Part shown: one piece after another, positions 27,282 through 36,415 of the stretch | Layout: each line of letters opens with the position of its first letter | How positions within the stretch are numbered: position 1 is the stretch's first letter | NCBI RefSeq assembly: GCF_003254665.1 | Contig: NZ_QHGY01000003.1 | Location: forward strand, 62,286-126,285 | Length of the DNA: 64,000 nucleotides | Origin: Billgrantia lactosivorans | GTDB lineage: Bacteria > Pseudomonadota > Gammaproteobacteria > Pseudomonadales > Halomonadaceae | Direction: 5' to 3' | Notes under the pieces: generated by a model | What the model saw: only the letters and a program-made list of their open reading frames with translations | What the model was told of the DNA's origin: nothing | The model's database searches: none | Translations under genes and position numbers: made by a program

Positions 27282-27941
27282 CTATGGCTCTCTGATGCGG
27301 TAGACGCAGCGCCGCGCGCCGGCCAGGACGTGGTCGGTGCGCTCGACGCTGACGTCCTCTCCCAGCACGGCACGAAACACCTCGAGTTCGGAGCGGCACA
27401 AGTCCGGGCAGGTGCTGGCGGCCTGGCAGATCGGGCAGTGGTTCTCGATCAGCAGCAGGTCGCCGTGCTCCTCGCGCTGCCATTCGGCCATGTACCCTTC
27501 GCGGCTGCGGATCTCGGCCAGGCGTTCGACACGCGTCTCGAGGTTCGTGGCATCGGCCAGTGCCTGGCGATAGAGGGCCAGGGTCTCGTCCTGGCGCGCC
27601 GCGACCAGGCGTGCCAGCGCCGCGTCGCCGAGGGTGTCGCGCACGCTGAGAATCAACCGCGAGGCGAGGTCGGCGTGACCATCGGGAAAGCGGGCGTGGC
27701 CGGCCTCGCTGAGCCGCCATTCGATCACCGGCCGCCCAACGCCGCCGGGCAGCGGACGCTGGGTCACCAGCCCCAGCCGTGCCAGCTTGTTGAGCTGCTG
27801 GCGGGCATTTTCCCCGCTGGTGCCGAGCATCTCGCCCAGGGCGGCGGCCGGTTGGGGGCCGCGCGTCTTGAGCAGCTGCAGCAGCCGCTCGGCGCTGTCC
27901 GTCGGGGTGGCGCGGGTTTTTCCATCGCGATTGCTTGACAT
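27282..27941 (-). CDS. SufR-like transcriptional regulator (putative Fe-S sensor)
   Basis: N-terminal winged HTH of ArsR/MarR type (ERLLQLLKTRGPQPAAALGEMLGTSGENARQQLNKLARLGLV) and a C-terminal domain with clustered cysteines, NHCPICQAAS, TCPDLCRSELEVF and a later ARRCVYRI. Three of these match the positions that bind an Fe-S cluster in SufR. ATG 27941 is chosen (219 aa); upstream codons are hydrophobic and unlike the family. It is divergent from sodB, with a palindrome between them. Target genes are inferred. Confidence 0.75.
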   Translation of the reverse strand: MSSNRDGKTRATPTDSAERLLQLLKTRGPQPAAALGEMLGTSGENARQQLNKLARLGLVTQRPLPGGVGRPVIEWRLSEAGHARFPDGHADLASRLILSVRDTLGDAALARLVAARQDETLALYRQALADATNLETRVERLAEIRSREGYMAEWQREEHGDLLLIENHCPICQAASTCPDLCRSELEVFRAVLGEDVSVERTDHVLAGARRCVYRIREP

Positions 27942-27971
27942 AAGGACGGCTGGAATTAATCTAGTGATTCC
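27935..27971 (+). promoter_or_regulatory. Candidate sodB promoter with palindromic operator
   Basis: A perfect TTGACA (27935-27940) is followed 16 bp later by a weak -10 (TAATCT, 27957-27962). The inverted repeat GGAATTA-N6-TGATTCC (27952-27971, one mismatch) covers the -10 region and also lies just upstream of the divergent regulator. A regulator bound there could control both genes. Confidence 0.5.
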
Positions 27972-28075
27972 TTGGAAAAATAGCGGCGGGGCAGCCACGA
28001 GGCAAGTCGGGAGCCATCGGACGCGCCCTGGACACGCTCCGCCATCCCACCGTGAAAAGCAAGGAGCCATCTGAC

Positions 28076-28654
28076 ATGGCATTCGAACTGCCGGCACTGC
28101 CCTACGAGAAGAACGCCCTCGAGCCCTATATCTCCGCCGAGACCCTCGACTACCACTACGGCAAGCATCACCAGGCCTACGTCACCAAGCTCAACGAGCT
28201 GACCGACGGTACCGATGACGCCAACAAGTCCCTCGAGGAGATCATCAAGTCCTCCTCCGGCGGGCTGTTCAACCAGGCGGCCCAGGTGTGGAACCACACC
28301 TTCTACTGGCACTGCCTCGCGCCCAACGGTGGCGGCGAGCCGACCGGTGCGCTGGCCGAGGCGATCAATGCCAAGTTCGGCTCCTTCGCCAAGTTCAAGG
28401 AGACCTTCAACGCCAACGCGGTGGCCAACTTCGGCTCCGGCTGGACCTGGCTGATCAAGACCGCGGACGGCGGCGTCGACATCGTCAACACCAGCAACGC
28501 CGATACGCCCATCGCCCATGGCCAGACGCCGCTGCTGACCATCGACGTGTGGGAGCATGCCTACTACATCGATTACCGCAATGCGCGTCCGAAGTACCTG
28601 GAGAATGTCTGGAGCGTGCTGAACTGGGACTTCGTTGCCCAGAACTTCAGCTAA
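28076..28654 (+). CDS. sodB: Superoxide dismutase, Fe type
   Basis: Cytoplasmic dismutase of 192 aa. Metal ligands are in [11 protein letters not shown] (His), [12 protein letters not shown] (His) and [11 protein letters not shown] (Asp and His). [10 protein letters not shown] and the FGSGWTWL segment are typical of Fe- rather than Mn-SOD. ATG 28076 has AAGGAG 9 bases upstream. It is followed by a strong GC hairpin and divergent from the Fe-S-sensor-like regulator. Confidence 0.96.
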   Translation: MAFELPALPYEKNALEPYISAETLDYHYGKHHQAYVTKLNELTDGTDDANKSLEEIIKSSSGGLFNQAAQVWNHTFYWHCLAPNGGGEPTGALAEAINAKFGSFAKFKETFNANAVANFGSGWTWLIKTADGGVDIVNTSNADTPIAHGQTPLLTIDVWEHAYYIDYRNARPKYLENVWSVLNWDFVAQNFS

Positions 28655-28696
28655 GGCATGCGCGGCGCCGCGGGCCAGGCCTGCGGCATCTCGACA

Positions 28697-28718
28697 GGCC
28701 CCGCCATTGGGCGGGGCC
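28697..28718 (+). terminator. Hairpin terminator after sodB
   Basis: A perfect 9-bp stem GGCCCCGCC/GGCGGGGCC with loop ATTG, 42 bp past the stop. The T tract is poor. Confidence 0.6.
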
Positions 28719-28832
28719 TATTGCTGTCATAAACTTTCGTATTTTTCGAATGTCTTGCGCAAAACTATGCGCTTTTAATGGTAAAAATTGTACGTAACAT
28801 GGCGATCAACACTCACCCCCAGGGAGATCGTC

Positions 28833-29441
28833 ATGGCTACTCGCATTCTTCTCGTCACCTCTTCCATTCTCGGCGAACAGGGGCAGTCCAATGCCCTGGC
28901 CAGCCACCTGCGCCAGCGTGTCGCCGGACGCGACGAGCTGAGCCTCACCCACCGCGACCTCGCCGTCGAGTCGCTGCCCCACCTGGGGCTCGAGGAGCTC
29001 TCCAGCTGGCAGGTCGCAGCCGAGCAGCGCTCCGCCGAGCAGCAGGTGCTGGCGGAGCGCTCCGACAGCCTGATCGAGGAACTCCGGTCGCATGATGTGC
29101 TGGTGCTGGCGGTGCCGATGTACAACTTCGGTATCCCGTCCCAGCTCAAGGCCTGGTTCGACCGCGTGATGCGCGCCGGCGTCACCTTCCGCTACACCGA
29201 GCAGGGCCCCCGGGGGCTGGTCGAGGGCAAGCGCGCCGTCCTCCTGGCCGCCCGCGGCGGCCAGTACGCCGGCACCGAGCTGGATACCCAGACGCCGCAC
29301 TTGAAGGCTATGCTGGGCATGATCGGCATCGGCGACGTCTCGGTGGTCTTTGCCGAGGGGCTCGCCATGGGCGAGGGGCGCCGCGACGCCGCGCTCAAGG
29401 AGGCTCGCCAGGCCATCGACGCGCTGGTCGAGACGCTGTAG
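28833..29441 (+). CDS. azoR: FMN-dependent NADH azoreductase / quinone reductase
   Basis: Flavodoxin-fold oxidoreductase of 202 aa: FMN phosphate loop TSSILGEQGQSNALA, the conserved PMYNFGIPSQLKAWFDRV, and AARGGQYAG. It reduces quinones or azo compounds with NAD(P)H. ATG 28833 has AGGGAG upstream; in-frame codons before it are not conserved-like. It lies 3 bp from the convergent YdjM-type gene. Confidence 0.92.
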   Translation: MATRILLVTSSILGEQGQSNALASHLRQRVAGRDELSLTHRDLAVESLPHLGLEELSSWQVAAEQRSAEQQVLAERSDSLIEELRSHDVLVLAVPMYNFGIPSQLKAWFDRVMRAGVTFRYTEQGPRGLVEGKRAVLLAARGGQYAGTELDTQTPHLKAMLGMIGIGDVSVVFAEGLAMGEGRRDAALKEARQAIDALVETL

Positions 29442-29444
29442 GGT

Positions 29445-30512
29445 TCAGCAGGCGTCGGGCACCTCGGCGACCCAGCGCTTGGCGACGAAGCGGCTGGTAC
29501 ACAGGGGGGGCCGTGCCTCGAGCATGCGCTCCCCCAGGCGGCTCAGCGCCTCCAGGTCGGCGCGAGCATCCGTGGCGACCAGCTCGGTGACCCCGAGCGG
29601 TTGCCATGTCTCGCGGTCGCGCACCGCCAGGGCATAGCTGAAGGCATAGAAGCCGGGGAAGCCCAGCCGCAGGTCGGTGGCTACCAGGGTCTCCCGCCCC
29701 GCCTGCTGACGCACCTCGTATCGCAGGAAGGGGCCGGCGAACCAGTCCAGGCGCCGGCCCTTTTCCGTTGACAGCGCGACCGCCTCGAGTTCGCCGCCGC
29801 GGCGAAAGGTCTCCACCACCGGCGGCGTGCCGCCGTCCAGCAGCCCCACCAGCATTTCGTGATGACGATCGCCGTCGATGACCGTCGCCCGCCACAGCAG
29901 CGTATTGAACGGAGTGGGCTGCACCAGCCGCGGCGCCTGCTCGAGACCGTGTTCGGCCAGCACCGGCGCGAGGCGATGCTCGACCACGCCCTTGGCGGTC
30001 ATGGCGAAAGCCAGGTAGGCGCAGGAGAGCGCCAGGGCCCAGGCGGGGCCGCGAAGGCCGTTGCCGGTGGCCATGGCGAAGGCGAAGCCCACCAGCAGCG
30101 GCAGGGTATAGAGGGGATCGATGATGAACACCACCGGCCAGGCGCTGGGGCGCACGTCGAGCGGCCACCAGATCTGCGTGCCGTAGGTGGTCAGCGCGTC
30201 GAGCAGCGGATGGGTGACGAGGCACAGCAGGAAGAAGGCCCACCAGCGCCCGAGGGAGATGTCGCGGGCCGGGGCGAAACGCCGGGCGAGAACGGCCAGC
30301 AGCGTACCCAGCCCGCTAAGCACGAACAGCGAGTGGCTGAAACCGCGGTGTTCGGTGACGTTGGCCACGGCATCGCCGTAGTCGAGGACGACATCGAGAT
30401 CCGGCAGCGTGCCCAGCGCCGCGCCGATCAATACCGCCTTGCGGCCCAGGCGGCGGCCCAGCACCGCACCGCCCACCGCCGCGCCCAGCGCCGCCTGCGT
30501 CAGGGTATCCAT
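29445..30512 (-). CDS. YdjM/DUF457-family membrane-bound metal-dependent hydrolase
   Basis: 355-aa membrane protein beginning MDTLTQAALGAAVGG, with the family metal-binding motifs HRGFSHSLF and THPLLDALTTYGT, plus several hydrophobic segments in the first 190 residues. The C-terminal half is soluble. LexA-controlled YdjM belongs to this family in E. coli, but its reaction is unknown. It lies 33 bp downstream of the DNA glycosylase gene on the same strand, so co-transcription is plausible. Confidence 0.82.
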   Translation of the reverse strand: MDTLTQAALGAAVGGAVLGRRLGRKAVLIGAALGTLPDLDVVLDYGDAVANVTEHRGFSHSLFVLSGLGTLLAVLARRFAPARDISLGRWWAFFLLCLVTHPLLDALTTYGTQIWWPLDVRPSAWPVVFIIDPLYTLPLLVGFAFAMATGNGLRGPAWALALSCAYLAFAMTAKGVVEHRLAPVLAEHGLEQAPRLVQPTPFNTLLWRATVIDGDRHHEMLVGLLDGGTPPVVETFRRGGELEAVALSTEKGRRLDWFAGPFLRYEVRQQAGRETLVATDLRLGFPGFYAFSYALAVRDRETWQPLGVTELVATDARADLEALSRLGERMLEARPPLCTSRFVAKRWVAEVPDAC

Positions 30513-30545
30513 GCGCTAGGCCCTCCTCGAGGTGATGAGCCGGCT

Positions 30546-31082
30546 TCAGGCCGTGCGCCAGGCGGGGCCGCAGGCGAGAATGCGTTGTTGAACGGGACAG
30601 TCGTGGCGATGAGCCCCGGGCAGGTAGCCGGTGCTCATCAGGAACTCGCCGACGATCTCAGGGCCGGTGAAGCGGAAGGTGCGACGGAACAGCGTGACCC
30701 AGTCGGCCAACGGCAGCGGGTGATGATGCTCGAGCCAAGCGGCGAAGCTGTCATGTTCGTCGCGCAGCCGCTGGATCACGCCGGCGTTGTGGATGGCCGC
30801 CTCGACCTTGAGTCGGTTGCGGATGATGCCGGCATCGGCGAGCAGGCGCTCGCGGTCGGCGTCGCCGTAGGCGGCAACCCGATCGACATCAAAGTTGTCA
30901 AAGGCACACCGGAACGCCTCGCGCTTCTTCAGCACCGTCAGCCACGACAGGCCGGCCTGGTTGATCTCCAGCACGAGGCGCTCGAACAGCGCCGTGTCGT
31001 CACCGACCGGGAAGCCGTACTCGTCCGCGTGGTAGGGGCCATGCCAGGGGTGGCCCGGGGCCAGATCGCAGTAGTGCGCCAT
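30546..31082 (-). CDS. tag: DNA-3-methyladenine glycosylase I
   Basis: Base-excision repair enzyme removing 3-methyladenine; 178 aa. Family blocks are YHADEYGFPVGDDTALFERLVLE, QAGLSWLTVLKKREAFRCAF and GIIRNRLKVEAAIHNA. Zinc ligands fit the N-terminal HYC plus YHADEYG and the C-terminal AHRHDCPVQQ. ATG 31082 gives the standard N-terminus; an upstream in-frame ATG at 31112 adds ten unlikely residues. Confidence 0.92.
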   Translation of the reverse strand: MAHYCDLAPGHPWHGPYHADEYGFPVGDDTALFERLVLEINQAGLSWLTVLKKREAFRCAFDNFDVDRVAAYGDADRERLLADAGIIRNRLKVEAAIHNAGVIQRLRDEHDSFAAWLEHHHPLPLADWVTLFRRTFRFTGPEIVGEFLMSTGYLPGAHRHDCPVQQRILACGPAWRTA

Positions 31083-31174
31083 GTCAATTCTCTTTCCCTT
31101 GGGTATTGGCAAGTCGACGGCAGCTTGTCACGATTCCACTCGCAAGGCGACGCAACGCATCAGGAGCCGCTGAC

Positions 31175-31660
31175 ATGAAGATCCTACTCGCAAACCGAAA
31201 GACCCGGAAGGCAGCGCTTCTCTCCGCCCTGGCGGGCGTGTTGCTGGCAGCCCATCTCACCGTTTCCACCTCCCTGGCCGCGCCCGTGGTCGAGATGTAC
31301 CAGGACCCCGACTGCGGCTGCTGCTCGGCCTGGGCCGAGCATCTCGAGGAGGAGGGCTTCGAGGTGCGCCGGCACGAGAGCGATGACATGCGCGCGGTCA
31401 AGGTCGAGCATGGCGTCACGCCGGAGCTCGCCTCCTGCCACACGGCGCTGGTCGAGGGCTACGTGATCGAGGGTCACGTGCCCGCCGACGACATCAAGCG
31501 GCTGCTCGAGGAGGAGCCTGACGTGGCGGGGCTGGCCGTTCCCGGCATGCCCCACGGCTCGCCGGGGATGGAGACGGGGCGCTACGATGACTACGCCGTG
31601 CTGACCTGGCGCCACGAGGATCGGACGCCGTCCATCTTCAACGAATACACCCATGACTGA
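31175..31660 (+). CDS. DUF411 periplasmic metal-binding protein
   Basis: Signal peptide (about residues 1-35), then [21 protein letters not shown], whose CGCC motif defines DUF411, and [20 protein letters not shown]. Family members are linked to copper and silver resistance loci, but no copper genes are adjacent here. The length of 161 aa is typical. ATG 31175 has AGGAG at 31162-31166. The stop overlaps a possible upstream start of the glyoxalase gene. Confidence 0.88.
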   Translation: MKILLANRKTRKAALLSALAGVLLAAHLTVSTSLAAPVVEMYQDPDCGCCSAWAEHLEEEGFEVRRHESDDMRAVKVEHGVTPELASCHTALVEGYVIEGHVPADDIKRLLEEEPDVAGLAVPGMPHGSPGMETGRYDDYAVLTWRHEDRTPSIFNEYTHD

Positions 31661-31685
31661 TCGAGACACGGCACAAGGAGGGCTC

Positions 31686-32126
31686 ATGCAATACCTGCAC
31701 ACCATGGTTCGCGTCAGTGACCTGGACGCGTCGCTGCACTTCTACTGCGACCTGCTGGGGCTGAAGGAAGTCCGGCGCAAGGAGAACGAGAAGGGGCGCT
31801 TCACGCTGGTGTTCCTGGCCGCCCCCGAGGACGAGGCGCGCTCCGCCGACCTCAAGGCGCCGGAACTGGAGCTGACCTACAACTGGGACCCGGAGACGTA
31901 CTCCGGCGGCCGCAACTTCGGCCACCTGGCGTATCGCGTCGACGACATCTATGCCCTCTGCGAGCGCCTGCAGGCGGGGGGCGTGACCATCAATCGGCCG
32001 CCACGCGACGGCCACATGGCCTTCGTGCGCAGCCCCGACGGCATCTCCGTCGAGCTGCTGCAGAAGGGCGAGGCGCTGCCGCCGCGGGAGCCCTGGGCAT
32101 CCATGCAGAACACCGGCTCCTGGTAG
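31686..32126 (+). CDS. gloA: Lactoylglutathione lyase (glyoxalase I)
   Basis: Converts the methylglyoxal-glutathione hemithioacetal to S-lactoylglutathione. Four metal ligands are visible: His in YLHTMVRV, Glu in LELTYNW, His in HLAYRVDD and Glu in ISVELLQ. At 146 aa it is slightly longer than E. coli GloA (135). ATG 31686 has AAGGAGG directly upstream; ATG 31653 is in frame and overlaps the previous gene, but is less likely. Confidence 0.92.
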   Translation: MQYLHTMVRVSDLDASLHFYCDLLGLKEVRRKENEKGRFTLVFLAAPEDEARSADLKAPELELTYNWDPETYSGGRNFGHLAYRVDDIYALCERLQAGGVTINRPPRDGHMAFVRSPDGISVELLQKGEALPPREPWASMQNTGSW

Positions 32127-32193
32127 CAGCCGGCGTCCCCTTGTGCCTGGCCGTGCGGCGTTGAATTCAGCCCAACAGAGAAGAAGAAATTTC

Positions 32194-32649
32194 ATGTTGA
32201 AGACGCTTGTGGCCCGCCTGGGCCTGATGACGGCCGCCGTCGCCCTGCTGGCGGCGTGCGGCAGCCAGCCCTCCGAACCGACGCGCCAGGAGGGCGAGCG
32301 GGTCGCCAGCGACCACCCGGTGGTGGGCCAGCGCTGGAACCTGCTGCTGGTAGGGACCGACGAGCGGCTCTCCATGCCCGACACGCCGCACTTCGTCGTG
32401 TCGCCCGAGGGTCGCGTGAGCGGCAGCGACGGCTGCAACAGCCTGAACGGCCGGGTCAGCCTCGGCGAGGGCAACCGCATCGAGTTCAGCGAGCTTGCCA
32501 CCAGCCGTCGGGGATGCCCCCAGCTCGAGGATGCCAAGCGGGTCACCGCCATGATGGAGAACGCCTACCGCTTCCTCATCGATCACGACCGCCTGGTGTT
32601 CTTCGGGCCGGACCAGCGGGTACTGGGCGGCTGGAAGAAGGCCGACTGA
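32194..32649 (+). CDS. META-domain (HslJ-like) lipoprotein
   Basis: Signal peptide with lipobox ALLAAC, then a single META domain (VVGQRWNLLLV, FVVSPEGRVSGSDGCNSLNGRV, TSRRGCPQLEDA, LVFFGPDQRVLGGW). 151 aa. HslJ-type proteins are outer-membrane lipoproteins linked to stress and novobiocin resistance. It is the last gene of the + strand run from DUF411. Confidence 0.88.
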   Translation: MLKTLVARLGLMTAAVALLAACGSQPSEPTRQEGERVASDHPVVGQRWNLLLVGTDERLSMPDTPHFVVSPEGRVSGSDGCNSLNGRVSLGEGNRIEFSELATSRRGCPQLEDAKRVTAMMENAYRFLIDHDRLVFFGPDQRVLGGWKKAD

Positions 32650-32700
32650 CGCAACGGTGGCGCTGCGCGTGACGCAACGCCACTCCTGCGTGACGGTAAA

Positions 32701-33435
32701 TCATCGGCCTGACAGGGCACGTTTTGCCCGGATCAGTCCGCCCGTGATCGCCTGTGCCAGCCCCGGGCCCAGCGGCGTGAGGAGGATCCACGGCGCCACG
32801 ATCAGGTTGATCGCCAGCGCGGCGAAGAAGATGTCGCTGAACCAGTGGGCGCCGCTGAGGATGCGCGGGGCGCTGAGCAGGACCGCGAACAGCGCGCTGA
32901 CCAGAGCGACGCGCCGCCCGGCGAAGCGCCACATGAAGGCGCTGAACAGGAACAGGTTGATCCCTTGAGCGCCGGGGAAGCTGCTGCCCGAGCTGTCCTT
33001 GGTGGCAAAGTCGACCCGCTGCGTGACCAGGTTGACATTCTCGTAGACCACGGTGGGGCTGGGATGGGTGTAGGGCACCGCCATGCGCACCCCCTGGGCG
33101 ATCAACACCGCCGACAGCAGCATGGTGAAGCCGATGCCGGCCCAGCGCAGCAGGCGCTCCTGGCGCTGCGGGTCACGGCTCATGGCCCACAGGTAGATGG
33201 CCAGCAGCACCAGCAGGCTGGCCACGTCGAACACCCGGTTGTTGAGCGCGGCGACGAACAGTACCCACGCCTCGTTGCCCTCCGCCAGCCAGGCGTTGGT
33301 GGTGAAGAAGACGGTGTCGTCAAGCTCGGTCCAGAACAGCACGCTGGGCGAGAGCCAGGACCACACCATCAGGGTCCCCAGCAGGTTGAAGAGCAGGATT
33401 CGGCCCGGGGCGAAGGTCGGCTCGATGTGGGGCAT
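32701..33435 (-). CDS. PAP2-superfamily membrane phosphatase with altered active site
   Basis: 244 aa with about six membrane segments. The acid-phosphatase signature is only partly kept. Motif 3 is clear (PRILSGAHWFSDIF, with Arg, His and Asp), and motif 1 may be ATKDSSG. Motif 2, normally SFPxxH or PSGH, reads SSFPGAQG, so the catalytic histidine is replaced by Gln. Substrates of intact relatives are lipid phosphates. Loss of activity or a changed mechanism is possible. Confidence 0.75.
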   Translation of the reverse strand: MPHIEPTFAPGRILLFNLLGTLMVWSWLSPSVLFWTELDDTVFFTTNAWLAEGNEAWVLFVAALNNRVFDVASLLVLLAIYLWAMSRDPQRQERLLRWAGIGFTMLLSAVLIAQGVRMAVPYTHPSPTVVYENVNLVTQRVDFATKDSSGSSFPGAQGINLFLFSAFMWRFAGRRVALVSALFAVLLSAPRILSGAHWFSDIFFAALAINLIVAPWILLTPLGPGLAQAITGGLIRAKRALSGR

Positions 33436-33515
33436 GAGGGGGCACGCACGATGTCAGTGACGATGCCCCATTCTAACGTAAGGAAAGGTTACGGAACAGC
33501 GTTCCTTAACGGGCG

Positions 33516-34298
33516 CTACTGCATGTGCCAGCCGTGGCTCGCGACCACCGACTGACCCGTCAGCGCCGCCGAGGGGAAGGCGGCCAGGTGCACGGCCACT
33601 TCGGCGATATCCTCGAGCGTGGTGAACTCACCGTCGACGGTATCCTTGAGCATGATGTCGCCTATCACCGCCTCCTCCGAGATGCCCAGCGCCTCGGCCT
33701 GCTCGGGAATCTGCCTGTCCACCAGCGGCGTGCGCACGAAACCGGGGCAGATCAGGTTGGCGCGCACCCGGTGTGCCGCCCCCTCCCTGGCCACGCTGCG
33801 GCAAAGCCCCAGCAGACCATGCTTGGCGGTGACGTAGGGCGCCTTGAGCGGCGAGGCGAGCTTGCTGTGCACCGAGCCCATGTAGAGCAGGCAGCCGCCC
33901 TGCTCCTGCCGGTACATCTGGCGCAGGGCGGCGGCGGTGACGAGGAAGGCACCATCGAGGTGCACCGCGATCACCTTGCGCCAGTCGGCGAAGGCCAGGC
34001 TGTGCAGCGGTTCGATGTGCTGGATGCCGGCGTTGGCGACGACGACGTCCAGCCCGTCCCAGCGCGCGACCAGGCTCGCCACGCCGGCGTCCACCGCGGC
34101 CTCGTCGGTGACGTCCATGGCCAGCGCCATGGCCTGGCCGCCACTTTGGCGAATTTTCTCCACTGTCGTCTCGGCGGCGGCCAGGTCGAGGTCGGCCACC
34201 GCGACCCTGGCGCCCTCGCGGGCAAAGCGCTCGGCGATAGCGCGGCCGATGCCGCCGGCGGCCCCGGTGATCAGCGCGGTCTTGTCGAACAGTTGCAT
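33516..34298 (-). CDS. 3-hydroxybutyrate dehydrogenase-like SDR
   Basis: NAD-dependent short-chain dehydrogenase of 260 aa: cofactor motif [15 protein letters not shown] in [13 protein letters not shown], Ser in [11 protein letters not shown] and catalytic YVTAKHG. The [15 protein letters not shown] and HGWHMQ (C-terminus) features match D-3-hydroxybutyrate dehydrogenases. Such enzymes oxidise 3-hydroxybutyrate to acetoacetate. ATG 34298 has GGAGG upstream. It is the last gene of the TRAP operon, 22 bp after dctM. Confidence 0.85.
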   Translation of the reverse strand: MQLFDKTALITGAAGGIGRAIAERFAREGARVAVADLDLAAAETTVEKIRQSGGQAMALAMDVTDEAAVDAGVASLVARWDGLDVVVANAGIQHIEPLHSLAFADWRKVIAVHLDGAFLVTAAALRQMYRQEQGGCLLYMGSVHSKLASPLKAPYVTAKHGLLGLCRSVAREGAAHRVRANLICPGFVRTPLVDRQIPEQAEALGISEEAVIGDIMLKDTVDGEFTTLEDIAEVAVHLAAFPSAALTGQSVVASHGWHMQ

Positions 34299-34320
34299 GG
34301 GTATCCTCCGGGGCGAAGGC

Positions 34321-35691
34321 TCAGCGCCCGCCATAGATCTCGTTGGGGAGCCAGGTCGCCAGCGGGGCGTAGAAGAACACCAGCGCAAGACCGAGCAGCT
34401 GGATGGCGACGAAGGGGGCGACCCCGAGGTAGATGTCCCGGGTGGTGATCTCCGGCGGACAGACGCCCTTGATGTAGAACAGCGCGAAGCCCACCGGCGG
34501 GGTCAGGAACGAGGTCTGCAGGCAGATGGCGAAAAGCATCGCGAACCACAGCGGATCCACCCCCAGGCTCATGATCACCGGTGCCACCAGCGGCAGGATG
34601 ATCAGGGTGATCTCGACCCAGTCGAGGAAGAAGCCGAGCAGGAAGACCACGGCGAGGATGGTCAGCACGATGCCGGTCTCGCCGAAGGGCAGGCCGGTGA
34701 GGGCGAAACGTACCACGTCGTCGCCACCCAGCCCGCGCAGCACGGCGGCAAACACCGTGGCGCCGATGAAGATGGCGAAGATGAAGGCCGTGGTGCGGCT
34801 GGTCTGGTAGAGCGCCTGGCGCAGGGTCGTCGGGTTGAGCCGGCGGTTGGCCAGGGCCAGCAGCATGGCGCCCAGGGCGCCCACCGCGGAGGCCTCGGTG
34901 GTGGTGGCGAAGCCGGTGAAGATCGAACCGAGCACCGCCAGTATCAGGCCCAGCGGCGGCAACACCGCCCAGAACACCTGCAGGAAGGCGCGCGCGTCGA
35001 GCGGCTCGCGGTCCCTGGGCGCCGGCGCCAGGTCCTTGTCGAGATAGGCGGCGACCAGGATGTAGGCGACGTAGAGCACGCCGAGCATCACGCCGGGGAC
35101 CAGCGCGGCCATGAACAGCCGCCCCACCGAGGCATCCGAGGTGCCCATGCGGTCCGCCATCAGCACCAGCATGATGCTGGGCGGTACCAGGATGCCCAGG
35201 GTGCCCACCGAGCAGGCGGTGCCCACCGCCAGCGACTTGTTGTACCGGGCGCGCATCATCGGCCCCAGCGACAGCATGCCGAGCAGCACCACCGAGGCGC
35301 CGACGATGCCGGTGGAGGCGGCCAGCAGCACGCCGACGATCACCACGGTCACGGCATAGCCGCCGCGCAGCCCGCCGAGGATGCGCACCAGCGAGGTGAC
35401 CAGGCGCTCGGCGATGCCCGAGCGATCGAGCATGATGCCCATGAAGATGAACAGCGGCAGCGCCACCATCAGCTCATTGGCGACGATGCCGTAGATGCGG
35501 CGGTCCAGCACGCCGATGGTACCGCCCCAGGAGAACCACAGGTCGGCAGCGGCGAATTCCACCAGCACGTGGCCGATGACGGCGAAGACGAAGCCGACGC
35601 CGGCCAGCGACCAGGCCACCGGGAACCCCAGCAGCAGCAGGCCCATGAAGCTGGCGAACATCGCCAGCACGAGAAGTTGTTCCAGTCCCAT
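34321..35691 (-). CDS. TRAP transporter large permease (DctM type)
   Basis: 456 aa, about 12 membrane helices. Family landmarks are [63 protein letters not shown] and [17 protein letters not shown]. It forms the sodium-driven membrane channel with the small subunit. ATG 35691 is the natural start. The long N-terminal open extension upstream covers the dctQ-dctM spacer and is not real. Confidence 0.93.
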   Translation of the reverse strand: MGLEQLLVLAMFASFMGLLLLGFPVAWSLAGVGFVFAVIGHVLVEFAAADLWFSWGGTIGVLDRRIYGIVANELMVALPLFIFMGIMLDRSGIAERLVTSLVRILGGLRGGYAVTVVIVGVLLAASTGIVGASVVLLGMLSLGPMMRARYNKSLAVGTACSVGTLGILVPPSIMLVLMADRMGTSDASVGRLFMAALVPGVMLGVLYVAYILVAAYLDKDLAPAPRDREPLDARAFLQVFWAVLPPLGLILAVLGSIFTGFATTTEASAVGALGAMLLALANRRLNPTTLRQALYQTSRTTAFIFAIFIGATVFAAVLRGLGGDDVVRFALTGLPFGETGIVLTILAVVFLLGFFLDWVEITLIILPLVAPVIMSLGVDPLWFAMLFAICLQTSFLTPPVGFALFYIKGVCPPEITTRDIYLGVAPFVAIQLLGLALVFFYAPLATWLPNEIYGGR

Positions 35692-35740
35692 AATCGATCT
35701 CGCTAGATGAACGTGGCGTATTCCAGGGAAGGCGTGACGC

Positions 35741-36337
35741 CTAGTGCCGAGGTGTGCTCTGGCGAGTGCACCGGGGAACATCGAACAGCAGCGTGGAGCA
35801 GCGCATCGCGCGGGAGAGCAGCGCCACGGCCACCAGCGTCAGGCCGATGGGGATCAGGGTCTTGATGATGAAGCGGTAGGGCAGGCCGCTGGGCGCCTGG
35901 GAGCTCTCCGCACGCTGGAAGGCGCGGTAGGCATACTCGAACAGCCCCTCCGCCATCAGGTAGAGGATCGGCAGGGCCAGCAGCACGATGCCCGCCAGCT
36001 CGATCCAGGCCTGGGTGCGCAGCGAAAACTTCTCGCGGATCACGTCGACGCGGACATGGTCGTCGCTGACCACGGCGTAGGCCAGGGTCAGGATCATGGT
36101 GGCGCCGAACAGGTGCCAGGACAGCTCCTCCACCGCGATCGAGCCACGGCCGAGGAGGAAGCGGTTGACCACGTTGGTCAGCACCACCGCCATGGTGGCC
36201 AGCCACAGCCAGGAGATGGCGCGGCCGAAGCGCAGGATGGCCATGTCGAGGCGATGGCTGAGGCGGTTGGTGGGCAGCTCCGGCGCGGAGTGGCCCGCCG
36301 GGCCCTGAGATGGACCGGCCGAATCATTGACGCTCAT
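35741..36337 (-). CDS. TRAP transporter small permease (DctQ type)
   Basis: 198 aa with four hydrophobic segments and the DctQ signatures NVVNRFLLGRGSIAVEELSWHLF and SDDHVRVDVI. Both ends carry extra polar residues. ATG 36337 has GGAG 8 bases upstream. It lies between the binding protein and the large permease genes. Confidence 0.9.
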   Translation of the reverse strand: MSVNDSAGPSQGPAGHSAPELPTNRLSHRLDMAILRFGRAISWLWLATMAVVLTNVVNRFLLGRGSIAVEELSWHLFGATMILTLAYAVVSDDHVRVDVIREKFSLRTQAWIELAGIVLLALPILYLMAEGLFEYAYRAFQRAESSQAPSGLPYRFIIKTLIPIGLTLVAVALLSRAMRCSTLLFDVPRCTRQSTPRH

Positions 36338-36366
36338 GGAGTGACTCCGAGGTGTTGAGACGAATG

Positions 36367-36394
36367 CCGGCCGCCACCGTGCGATGGCGGCCGG
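36367..36394 (-). promoter_or_regulatory. Intercistronic hairpin between dctP and dctQ
   Basis: CCGGCCGCCA (36367-36376) pairs perfectly with TGGCGGCCGG (36385-36394) over 8 nt. Such hairpins after binding-protein genes commonly stabilise that part of the mRNA and reduce read-through, giving more binding protein than permease. Confidence 0.6.
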
Positions 36395-36415
36395 GATTCA
36401 GAACGGCTTGAGGTA

